Below are positions 33,701 through 41,253 of a DNA stretch of 64,000 nucleotides, one piece after another. The position numbers and the translations under genes are program-made. The DNA is taken from contig NC_092581.1 in NCBI RefSeq assembly GCF_037975245.1, positions 17,113,303 through 17,177,302 of the forward strand, written 5' to 3'. The stretch is from Apostichopus japonicus (Eukaryota > Echinodermata > Holothuroidea > Aspidochirotida > Stichopodidae). A model generated the notes under the pieces. The model was not told the origin of the DNA. It ran no database searches and was given only the letters and a program-made list of their open reading frames with translations. Positions within the stretch are counted from its first letter, which is position 1; each line of letters opens with the position of its first letter.

Positions 33701-35067
33701 CCATCATCCTCTGAGTCACTTTCCTCCTCAAGATCTTGTGTTCTCTTTTGTAAAGATTTACTCTTTCCCGACTTTAAATCTATTTCACTTTCAGAGACAT
33801 CTTCATCACTATCACTATCTTCTGATTCATTCTCTTCTGCCTCTAGTATTTCTTTGGTGTTTTTCATTCTTGCTGCATCTTGTTTTGATTTATGTCCTTT
33901 ATCATCATCATCATCATCATCATCATCAACGCTACTATCATCACTACCTTCACTCAGGGCATCATCTATTTCACTATCATCATCTCCATCACTCTCATCA
34001 ATTCTTTCTTGTCTCTTCTCCTCCTCCCTGACTGATGTATTTCCTTCCTCATATTCACTTTCTTCTTCACTTGACGCTACCTCTACCTTCTTCCCAATAC
34101 CAGACCTAGGATGTCCACGACCCCTACTTTCCTTTCTTGCAGTGAATTTTCCTACTGCACCCTTTCCTTTTAACTGTTTTGCATCCTGACTACCAGTTAA
34201 GTTCCTCTTTCCATCTTTTCCATTTTCTATCTTCTTCCTTTTATTCTTTCCTAGAAAGTAAATAAAGAATGAATGCTAAGAGTAGACTTGTTTTTATCTG
34301 AATCATTCTAAGCTACATCAGTGCCAGCCCAATCTTCTAATTTTGTAACTTCTGTTCTTACATAGACAGACAAGAGCATGAGAAGCATTACATTATACCT
34401 AGCCCATCACACACAACATAATGAAGGCACTGTAATCAGCAAAGCTGAACATTATAATAAGCCTCTGAAGAAGATCCTGCTAGGATCGAAACGTCAGGCC
34501 CTCTTACTTTTACACATTATAATCAGTATCTGTACATTTCATTACACCACTCACAACAAAATGAAGGCACTGTAAGCAGCAACACTGATCAATATAAGTA
34601 TAATAAGCACATTATAATAAGTATCTAATAAACCTGTCAACTAGATCAACTAAAGGTAGCAACTGTCAAAGATAAAAAAATATTTTTAGTTCAAAGCTAC
34701 CAGAAATAACAAAAGACGTTGCAACCTTGAAATAATCAAAGCAAATTGATGCACAGAAAGGCAGGCAAAAATGAGTAAACTGTACTGCTAGTACTGTAAA
34801 TATTAAAGCAAACTATTTGACGAATTCACACAATGCTCTCCACCATTTCCCCTCCCAGTTTAAGTAAAATTTTCAAGATTGCTTTTTCATGTTTCTTGTG
34901 ACTGATACAGGAAAATTGTACCCAATAAAATGACCTAGAAATTAACCAATCTATGGATTCATCTAAAAACAAGGGTTTTGTTAAATAATTCTATTTCAGC
35001 CTAAATAAATTTCTAACTTACCAACAATCACTTCCTGTGACTTTCTTTTCTTCATTTTATAAGATGT
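24574..35067 (-). CDS. DDX18: DDX18 (Has1) DEAD-box RNA helicase, complete coding region
   Basis: Twelve coding exons on the minus strand: 35022-35055, 33534-34250, 32803-32947, 31706-31806, 30133-30332, 29170-29284, 28270-28409, 27656-27817, 27106-27258, 26328-26498, 25720-25897 and 24574-24722. All junctions are GT-AG and in phase, total 2265 nt (754 residues plus stop); human DDX18 is 670, the difference being a longer acidic N-terminus. Visible helicase motifs: AKTGSGKT (about 304-311), PTREL, GG, TPGR, DEAD (415-418), SAT (446-448), [12 protein letters not shown] (593-600), then the DDX18-specific [13 protein letters not shown] region and a basic tail. Known role of the family: nucleolar helicase for pre-60S and 40S assembly and snoRNA release from pre-rRNA. 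Introns 2 to 6 each carry a C/D snoRNA. An acceptor-like TTTACAG just upstream of 35067 suggests a noncoding first exon farther right. Confidence 0.96.
24844..25194 (+). mobile_element. TTAA-flanked MITE, copy 5
   Basis: Forward orientation, flanked by TTAA at 24840-24843 and 25195-25198, inside the last DDX18 intron (24723-25719). Confidence 0.8.
25280..25394. repeat. About 30-bp tandem repeat, three to four units
   Basis: Degenerate units of GTTTACACACATCAGCTGAG type in the last DDX18 intron. Confidence 0.7.
25720..25897 (-). CDS. DDX18: DDX18 coding exon 11
   Basis: Encodes [20 protein letters not shown] and [15 protein letters not shown] to PPSVDL. The donor is GTATCC at 25719-25714. 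If it is not used, the frame runs 18 codons further to a stop at 25664-25666, giving an alternative short C-terminus. Confidence 0.9.
26328..26498 (-). CDS. DDX18: DDX18 coding exon 10 (motif VI)
   Basis: Encodes [20 protein letters not shown] and the segment to NIQIQ. Motif [10 protein letters not shown] is intact. Acceptor TTGCAG, donor GTGAGT. Confidence 0.96.
27106..27258 (-). CDS. DDX18: DDX18 coding exon 9 (motif V)
   Basis: Encodes [19 protein letters not shown] and then [20 protein letters not shown]. Motif V ARGLD is intact. Acceptor CTGCAG, donor GTAAAG. Confidence 0.96.
27656..27817 (-). CDS. DDX18: DDX18 coding exon 8
   Basis: Encodes [20 protein letters not shown] through [18 protein letters not shown] to SIH (motif IV region). 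Donor GTAAGT. Confidence 0.96.
28270..28409 (-). CDS. DDX18: DDX18 coding exon 7 (motif III)
   Basis: Encodes [20 protein letters not shown] with motif III SAT, then the start of RecA domain 2. Acceptor CTACAG, donor GTAGGT. Confidence 0.96.
28818..29190 (-). repeat. Segmental duplication, parent copy (intron 6 to exon 6 end)
   Basis: About 370 bp containing the intron-6 snoRNA, an AAAGACAGTCCCAT block, a GAGGGGGTGGGAAAAGT block and the 3' end of exon 6. It closely resembles 31140-31497 in intron 4. Confidence 0.85.
28859..28937 (-). ncRNA. C/D-box snoRNA copy in DDX18 intron 6 (SNORD35/snR73-like guide)
   Basis: Read on the minus strand: terminal stem ACUGCA/UGCAGU (6 bp), C box GUGAUGA (28930-28924), guide UUCACGACGGUCUUCAU, C'-like UUGAUGA, D box CUGA (28868-28865). 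The guide is complementary over 12 nt to 28S rRNA AGACCGUCGUGA, with one more possible G-U pair. Sense-strand intronic location fits processing from the host pre-mRNA. Shares a duplicated segment with the intron-4 copy. Confidence 0.85.
29170..29284 (-). CDS. DDX18: DDX18 coding exon 6 (DEAD box)
   Basis: Encodes [20 protein letters not shown] and LKQIVKLLP with motif II DEAD. Donor GTAAGAG. Its last 20 nt and donor are duplicated in intron 4 near 31478-31497. Confidence 0.96.
29345..29512. repeat. Degenerate tandem repeat in DDX18 intron 5
   Basis: Repeats of AAATATTCATTAGAAGCTAC / AAATGACATAATCATG type, two to three degenerate units. Confidence 0.6.
29740..29823 (-). ncRNA. C/D-box snoRNA copy in DDX18 intron 5
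   Basis: Minus strand: terminal stem GCUCCUUGCA/UGCUAGGAGC (9 of 10 pairs), C box GUGAUGA (29812-29806), guide CACGACGGUCUUCAU, C' AUGAUGA, D box CUGA (29753-29750). Eleven-nucleotide match to the 28S stretch. The long imperfect terminal stem is strong support for a real kink-turn snoRNA. Confidence 0.87.
30133..30332 (-). CDS. DDX18: DDX18 coding exon 5 (motifs Ia, GG, Ib)
   Basis: Encodes [20 protein letters not shown], then [16 protein letters not shown] and [15 protein letters not shown]. Acceptor TACAG, donor GTACAG. Confidence 0.96.
31140..31497 (-). repeat. Segmental duplication, second copy with truncated exon 6
   Basis: Duplicate of 28818-29190 placed in intron 4. It includes a snoRNA and the last 20 nt of exon 6 with its donor (31478-31497), but not the exon-6 acceptor. 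Next to it, 31497-31622 duplicates 30806-30945. Confidence 0.85.
31167..31246 (-). ncRNA. C/D-box snoRNA copy in DDX18 intron 4
   Basis: Minus strand: terminal stem ACUGCA/UGCAGU, C box AUGAUGA (31239-31233), guide UUCACGACGGUCUUCAU, C'-like UUGAUGA, D box CUGA (31176-31173). Nearly identical to the intron-6 copy because both lie in a local duplication, yet the boxes and guide stayed intact. Confidence 0.85.
31706..31806 (-). CDS. DDX18: DDX18 coding exon 4 (motif I)
   Basis: Encodes [20 protein letters not shown], the Walker A/motif I segment, to KFMPRN. Acceptor TTCAG, donor GTTAGT. Confidence 0.96.
32346..32421 (-). ncRNA. C/D-box snoRNA copy in DDX18 intron 3
   Basis: Minus strand: C box AUGAUGA (32414-32408), guide CACGACGGUCUUCAU, C' GUGAUGA, D box CUGA (32356-32353). 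The terminal stem is weaker than in the other copies (about 5 of 7 pairs), so the ends are approximate. Confidence 0.78.
32723..32791. repeat. 17-bp tandem repeat, four units
   Basis: Units of CAGTTCTTAACTGTTCG in intron 3, ending about 12 bp from the exon-3 boundary. Confidence 0.9.
32803..32947 (-). CDS. DDX18: DDX18 coding exon 3 (Q-motif region)
   Basis: Encodes [17 protein letters not shown] and [22 protein letters not shown], the F...MTEIQ Q motif that contacts adenine in DEAD-box proteins. Four 17-bp direct repeats lie just beyond its donor. Confidence 0.95.
33052..33130 (-). ncRNA. C/D-box snoRNA copy in DDX18 intron 2
   Basis: Minus strand: terminal stem UUCUUGCA/UGCCAGGAA with one bulge, C box AUGAUGA (33121-33115), guide CACGACGGUCUUCAU, C' AUGAUGA, D box CUGA (33064-33061). 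Its 3' end is about 104 nt upstream of the exon-3 acceptor; the other copies lie several hundred nt from theirs. Confidence 0.85.
33534..34250 (-). CDS. DDX18: DDX18 coding exon 2, charged N-terminal extension
   Basis: A 717-nt exon encoding a lysine-rich start ([18 protein letters not shown]), a middle basic/GR-containing part, then long Ser/Asp/Glu stretches including nine consecutive Asp encoded by a (GAT)n tract at about 33901-33927. Such tracts are typical of nucleolar proteins. Ends AQK plus G; donor GTGATC. Confidence 0.9.
33901..33927. repeat. (ATC)n microsatellite inside DDX18 coding exon 2
   Basis: Nine ATC units, read on the minus strand as nine GAT (Asp) codons in the acidic N-terminal region. 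Confidence 0.9.
34378..34640 (+). mobile_element. Retroelement remnant carrying the hammerhead motif
   Basis: Two degenerate direct copies of a CACAACA(T/A)AATGAAGGCACTGTAA block (about 34408 and 34549) lie on either side of the hammerhead. Direct repeats with hammerheads occur in the pseudo-LTRs of Penelope-like elements (family knowledge). No reverse transcriptase sequence is seen here. Confidence 0.45.
34461..34499 (+). ncRNA. Candidate minimal hammerhead ribozyme
   Basis: Order of parts: stem I GCCT (34461-34464), core CTGAAGA (CUGANGA, 34465-34471), A, stem II GATCC-TGCTA-GGATC (34473-34487), GAAA (34488-34491), CGTC with cleavage triplet GUC (34493-34495), and AGGC (34496-34499) pairing with GCCT. 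Stem III is only the palindrome ACGU, as in hammerheads that act as dimers. This layout is known from Penelope-like retroelements and retrozymes. The strand is opposite to the host gene DDX18 (intron 1), so it most likely belongs to a retroelement remnant. Confidence 0.65.
35022..35067 (-). CDS. DDX18: DDX18 first coding exon
   Basis: ATG at 35055-35053; encodes [11 protein letters not shown] plus one base of a glycine codon. Donor GTAAGTT. The TTTACAG before 35067 marks a probable 5'-UTR intron. Confidence 0.85.
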
Positions 35068-35594
35068 CTGTAAATGTGGAAAATAAAACATGATGGTATT
35101 TATCAACTTACTATAACTGATGTGCACAGTATTTCATCAACAAATGGAGAATTAGTTAAACCCGAGTTGCCAAATATCTTGAGTTTGAGAACTGGGAAAT
35201 TGTGGGTTATGGAGACCATTGATTGCTTTCAGAGAATCAGGATGACCTTGAGATGACTGGTGGTCTTCATCATTTCATAAAGCTTTCAATGTTATAAGTA
35301 ACTGATTAGTGGGATCACAAAGATACACTACACTTCGAAGTATGGAAACGTAATGTTCAACTTTTGTGAACCGTTCCACTAAATTGGACACAGGGAGGTG
35401 TACTTAATATGAAATGCCCAAGAGTACAAATGTCAACTTTTAAAGGTAAACGCACAAAGTTGATCAAAACTTTCTCAAGTGGGAACAGTTACAAATTATG
35501 CTCTGAATTTTATCTTTAAACAAAGCAAGATAGAAGGGAATATCACCAAATGATAAAATTATGGAATAATACACATTCATTTTCCTCCCTTTCA

Positions 35595-36084
35595 CAGAGC
35601 TCCCAACTGACCCGCATTTTGCGGGTTGGACCCGCATTCTAACACCCAAACCCGCTGACCCGCGCAAGCGTCCAAAAAACCTGCATGGCAATTGTCAAGT
35701 ATACATAAAAAAAATTGCATCAAATTTTGACTTAGCAACCATCATTTCTTTAGCATTTAGCATAATAGAGTATATACCTCCTTTACAGCATCATTTGAAC
35801 CTCAAATTAGCCTATATTTCTTTTCATTGGGGCGAGCAGTGAACATTTTCATGCCACGGGAAAGAATTAATTATCACCTACTATTCAATTTATTGATGTT
35901 ACACACAAAAAAATGCATATTTCTCAGAAAGTTTTGGGTGACAAAAGCCTTTCTAAGTGCCACCATTTTACATGCAGGCATCACCAAGATTCCAAAAAAA
36001 TTCAAAAGGGGGGACACCCCCTCCCCCAGGTCGGCGATTCGTGGCATGGACCAGCATTTGCCTTCTCAAGAGTTGGGAGCTATG
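35595..36084. mobile_element. Short hAT-like element (490 bp)
   Basis: Starts CAGAGCTCCCAACT and ends AGTTGGGAGCTATG (13 of 14 inverted). Flanked by CTTTCA at 35589-35594 and 36085-36090, a 6-bp duplication. The interior has clustered ACCCGC repeats near the left end. Confidence 0.75.
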
Positions 36085-36208
36085 CTTTCATTACTTAGTA
36101 ACTTGATGAATCCGGAGCAGGTAGGCCTAGGACCTAGTAACACTAACAGTAATATGTAGTAATTTTTTTGAGTTCGCCTGTGTGTTCATGTTCCTAGTAT
36201 CACTACAC

Positions 36209-37882
36209 CAGGGCTGGAAAACCTTGCAAACCTTCCGAACCAGGTTCGCGGGAAATCCGCGATGCTCGCGGGAAATCCAGCCTGGCTGGAGAAAAAAAAA
36301 ATCAGGGGAAAAAAAAAAGAAGAAAAAATGGGACGAAACTTAAAAAAAAACACGCAGGAGCAAAAAAACACATCCGTAAAAACAATAAGGAAAATTTCAG
36401 AAGAAAAGTTTCAGAAACAAAAGAAAAATGTCCAGAGAGCGTGCTCGCAATTTAAGTCACAATAGCCTATAACGAGTAATGATGTCCCCAACCCACTCAC
36501 AAGGGCATTGTCACACGGACACACATGGCCCAGCGCGGGAAGGTTAGCCTCGCGGGAATGTTTTGAACAATATTGCCATTCCACATTTTTTTATACTTAT
36601 ATTGTATGTTAGTAAGTAAACGTTTTCTTTCGTATGAATTTGACTTCAATTCAGTGTTCCCTCTAAGGTGCGGGATTCCCTTTAACTGACTCAGTAATCC
36701 CGCAAAGAAAACATTTGTCTGCTGGAAATCCCCGCATCGTTTTCTTGCATTCGCCATAAGTTTATACTCAATGCACAATGTATTCACTTGACTGTAGAAA
36801 AAAAAACTCTGAAAATCAGTACAGAAATTACCAATTGTGTTCGAAAAGTAAGTTGGTACACCTTTCAAATTTTACGAAAGATCCAGCAAAACACTTTCAA
36901 AAAATTCACGCGAAACTGGCATATCATGCTAAATGCAACTAATGTCATGTAAACAAGGCTTTAGTACACCCATTAATAAACCGTAAGACCACATCTGGTG
37001 TTAAGCGGGGGGAGGGAAGAAAGTATTTTCTAGAATTTCCAAAAATACAGAAAAAATATCCTAGCATAGTTAAGTGCATAGCAAATAGCCTAACCACCTC
37101 GTCGGTTACGGATCTCACGTAACTACAAAAACACAACTATTTGTATTTTGCGAACTTGACGTTTTCTACAAGAACATGGAAACAATATTAATCATTTAGT
37201 TAATCATGCCAAGTGGCCTAAAACATATTTTATTACAAGGTTTACTTTCATAAAGATGGCCATAGCTAGTGGGGCCTCGATGTGCTGCGTGTATGGTATG
37301 GACTGTCTCGTGTATCATGGGGAATACTCCATGAAACGTTTCTTGGAAACGTGCCAAAAATGTTAACAAACAGGTGTAAGACAGGGGATGAGTGCGCAGT
37401 TGTTTGGTAAGGTACCTGGGGAAATTCGCAACACATGTACTGTACAGTATCCTACCGTAGTATTTAAGTGGGGTTAAACCGTACTGCAGTTGTTAACTGA
37501 TGTACGTATAGTGTGCGCTATTCATTGTTAGGCAGTCTATAAACGGGGCTTTGCCGAATGTTGTTTGTTTCATAATATCGGAAGTTCTGTAAGTTAAACT
37601 TTTTAAAGATTGTAAGACAGATTAAATCTCTTTTCATTTTATAACATAATATAGCTACTCTAACTTGTCATTTTAAAATTTTCATCTGCTTCGTGACAAT
37701 TTAAATTCAAAAAGTTGTCAGTATTTTGCATCCTCAATTGCGAATTTTTCATCGCCAGACACGCAAAAATACCACACCTTGACCCCACCAGGGCCCTGAG
37801 GCGGGCCCCTGGACCCCACGCCTTTATTCTCGCACGCTATGCTATGTGTTCGCGGGAAATTGAACAAGGTTTTTCAACACTG
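36209..37882. mobile_element. hAT-like transposon (1674 bp) with perfect 8-bp TSD
   Basis: Starts CAGGGCTGGAAAACCTTG and ends CAAGGTTTTTCAACACTG (14 of 18 inverted). Flanked by an exact CACTACAC at 36201-36208 and 37883-37890. Inside are several GCGGGAAAT/GCGGGATT repeats and a GGGCCCTGAGGCGGGCCCCT palindrome-like block near the right end. No transposase frame, so non-autonomous. A second CAGTGTTCCCTCTAAGGTGC terminus-like sequence near 36652 may be a nested insertion. Confidence 0.9.
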
Positions 37883-39091
37883 CACTACACAACACACACA
37901 TTTATGTAAGGCAGACTTAATCTAGACTGTTATTTATTGGGTCCAATTTAAAAATTTGAAGAAATGGCCAAGGCTTTTGGTTGTCCCAAAATTATTTGTT
38001 GTAGGCCCTAGCACTTTATATTGCACCATCATAATTAATGTCCCAGTACTTAGACCTACATCAATATCCTCCACAAAATATATTGCTACAGAATTTGTTC
38101 TGAGTTTCTTCAGATGATTGTCAAAACAATTTGAGCCAACATGCCATAACAAAACAACTTACTCCATCATGAAGTTATTTCTCTTGGAATGACAGAAATG
38201 CCATGCGTGATTATACTAAGGACGACAAACGTGAAAGTAAGCACTAATCCTAGCGTTATCCAATAACGCATACAAGCAGCCTAGGCTATTCTAACTTACA
38301 ATACCAAGCAATGCCAAGCGGACATGGATACATTTTGTAGTGAAGTTGAGGAGACGATTCGAAGGAAAATAATGCACAGATTGAAGAAATACCAGTAAAT
38401 GTTATGGTCAGTTCTCTTAAGGCCCAGCAAGATTGATTTTCTCTTACTCACTCCAGATTTATTAACCAGAAATACGTGGACATACTCACATGGGATAACC
38501 AGAAATCAACCTGCAATGCGAAGTGCTTTAGAATGCACGTGTGTAAGTCGGGATCGCAGTCTATGTAACGTAATGAAACGTGCACAGTATAGTACGCGAA
38601 GCAACCAACATTGCGCAACGAGTTTTGTGCTGTGCAAATCGGGGATTTTTGTATTGAACGCGAAAATCTTAAACTATTTGTATGGGCGTTGTCGGGTTTT
38701 AAGTTCGAAATCGTGCTTTCCTGGGTGCTGGGAGGAGAAGGGATTGGGGAGGGGTGATAAATGCAGGGATTAATTGCCTGTGTGTTTTATTTGATAAGTA
38801 ACACGGGTTTTTCAGAAAGACTATAATACAGTGTATAGTCAAACAATAGGAGCATGTGGCTATTTAACCTGCCGGATTGACGCCGATTTATTTTATTTGA
38901 ATCATATTTGTTTTATTTCAAGCAAAGTATTTTCTATGCCAGATAGTCATGTCTTTTCTAACAAATGTCAGTTTAATGTTAATTTAATTTGTAAAGAAAA
39001 TTTTATGAATTATTTCTGAAGTTAATACAATTTAAGTAAACAGTTTGAATTCATTCTTTCATACTCAGCCAACCATCTTTTTGAGGGCATT

Positions 39092-39613
39092 CCACGAGAC
39101 CGAATTTCTGCGAACATATGGTCCGCGAGACCGATGGTCTTTTTCATTAGAGGGGCTTCAGAGCGGGTCGAAGAGATTGACAAGTGGGGCAATATTGTTT
39201 AAAATAGGGTATCGCTATATCTAATTATTCGGTTATATTGTATTATCATATTACATTTGGGGCAGCAGGGGGGGGGGGGGAGGGGCGAGACTTTTGAGAG
39301 CGGGGACTTTTGCCCCCTGCAAACCCGGGTTCTCTGGTGGAGGCGTAGTATCAATGCAAGCCGTCCCAGCCCCCTTGCGTAAGTCACTGGTATCCAGTAT
39401 GAAATGAAATGGCTGTAAATTATTTTTAATTACGAGCTTTATCAACGTAATATTACCGGTAGTAATATTTGTCTTACCACTGTTAAAGGCCTAGTAATAG
39501 TTTCGGTCTGGCGGGGCCTAGAAATAGTTTGGGTCTCCCGGACCTCGGTCTCGGAGACCTTCAGTGTCGCGGACCTTTTTTAATTTCGGTCTCGCGGACC
39601 TTCGGTCTCGTGG
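39092..39613. mobile_element. Inverted-repeat element with CGAGACCGAAGGTCCGC-type subrepeats
   Basis: The left end has CCACGAGACCGAA and GGTCCGCGAGACCGA; the right end has TTCGGTCTCGCGGACCTTCG and CGGTCTCGTGG, their inverse. Several subrepeats of the same motif lie inside the right half. No clear target duplication. Confidence 0.55.
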
Positions 39614-40429
39614 CCTGTAACCTACTTTTTGACATTGACAGTCACATGTGTTCATCATTGTAGAACTTGAAAGGAATGGCAGTATACGAGTTGAAAGAGC
39701 TGAGTTTTTTTCAAAGGTTAGGAAGCCATCATACACCCTCTAAACCCTAAGGCACCGTGTCTGCCCCCCCCCCCACCCCTTCCTAATTATGTTTTGCAAA
39801 CACAACCACCGAACGTGGAAAGTTGGTACAGATGTTTTGCCTGCAAAAATGTTTGCGAAGGCTCTTGACCTTGAAAGTTTTTGAGCTCCTATGGCCACTG
39901 GTAATACAACATGGGGTCCACGGTGACAAAGATAAATGTTGAAACACACTGTACTGTAGGCAACAACCTAGAATTTGGAAAAAGATATGTTGAGTGAAAC
40001 AAAATCAGTTGGATTTTCCCACATAGTCTGTCAACGATAGGGGCTCTGTAAATTGGCTTACAGGACTTACCAACGTATCATTCATCTTGTAGCCTACTAG
40101 GTTGATTAATATCCCTATATTTTGAAAGTAAATCTTTGAATCAGTTTTAGCTTCTATTGTGTAAAATCATTATTTGATATTTGTTGTACTAAATAATATT
40201 TAAGAAGTATTCAGATGCCACACATTAAGTTTATTAGTGTTGGGTAAGGGATCATCATTATTCAACTGCGGCCTCCAATCATGATGAGGTATCAATTTAT
40301 AAGCTTTGTATGTGTATAGCTACATGACAACTAATAGATGGATGCTGCATGTAGCTTGTCAGTTGTCACTGTTGGTATTCATGGAACTGCTGTAATCTTG
40401 GTGAAAAAAACCCACCCCTCATAAGATAC

Positions 40430-41175
40430 AGCAGCACCTACACCCACTCCTAACAAGACAGAGCTGCACCTACACCCACCCTGCATAAGACACAGCTGCA
40501 CATGCACCCACTCGCACATGACAGAGCTGCACCTGCAACCACCCTTAATAAGACACAGCTGCACCTGCACCCACCTTTCATAAGACACACCTGCAGCTAT
40601 ACCCAATCTTCCCTCCAAGATGAACCTGCAATCACCTACATATATACCCATGCCTCATAGGACACCGCTGCAACCACCCTCTTATATGACACAGCTGTAC
40701 ATGCACACACCTCTTTTAGGACACAGCGACACCTGACCCCACCCCTCTTGAGGACACAGCTGCACTTGCACCCGCCCCTCTCAGGGCAAGACTGCACCTG
40801 TACGCACCCCTCATAGGAGACAGCAGCACCTGTACCCATCCCTCATTGGACACTGCTGCACCCACCCACCCTCTTATATGACACTGCTGTACCTACACCC
40901 AACCCTCTTATGACACAGCTGTACCTGCACACACCCCTTTTAGGACACAGCGACACCTGACCCCACCCCTCTGAGGACACAGCTGCACTGGCACCCGCCC
41001 CTCTCAGGACAAGACTGCACCTGTACCCACCCTTCATAGGAGACAGCTACACCTGAACCCACCCCTCTGAGGACAGAGTTGCACCAGAACCTGCACCCAT
41101 CTTATGACACAGCTGTACCTGCACCCCTCTTATGACACAACTGTACCTGCACCCCTCTTAGGACACAGCTGCATG
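40430..41175. repeat. Degenerate roughly 30-bp minisatellite
   Basis: Many imperfect units of GACACAGCTGCACCTGCACC / CACCCCTCATAAG type. Reading frames on the minus strand through it (cysteine/glycine/valine-rich) are by-products of the repeat. Confidence 0.9.
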
Positions 41176-41194
41176 GAAGATTTACTGGTCTTAC

Positions 41195-41253
41195 CTGTCT
41201 GGAATGGGAGTACCCATGGCATCCCATGGAATGTCACCAAAGTGACTGGCCAT
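41195..41253 (-). other. Exon-like ORF of unknown affiliation
   Basis: ATG at 41253-41251 opens MASHFGDIPWDAMGTPIPD and reaches a strong donor (CAG|GTAAGACC) at 41195 without a stop. I do not recognise the peptide and found no partner exon. Spliced to the DDX18 acceptor at 35067 it would read a few codons and stop, so it could be an upstream-ORF leader exon, or it may be chance. Confidence 0.3.

Noticed and set aside
33738-34189. His- and Ser-rich plus-strand frames
   Set aside because: Antisense of the acidic DDX18 exon 2 (GAT/GAA codons).
38399-38773. 124-aa plus frame near the presumed DDX18 promoter
   Set aside because: No recognisable domain, codon pattern or splice context.
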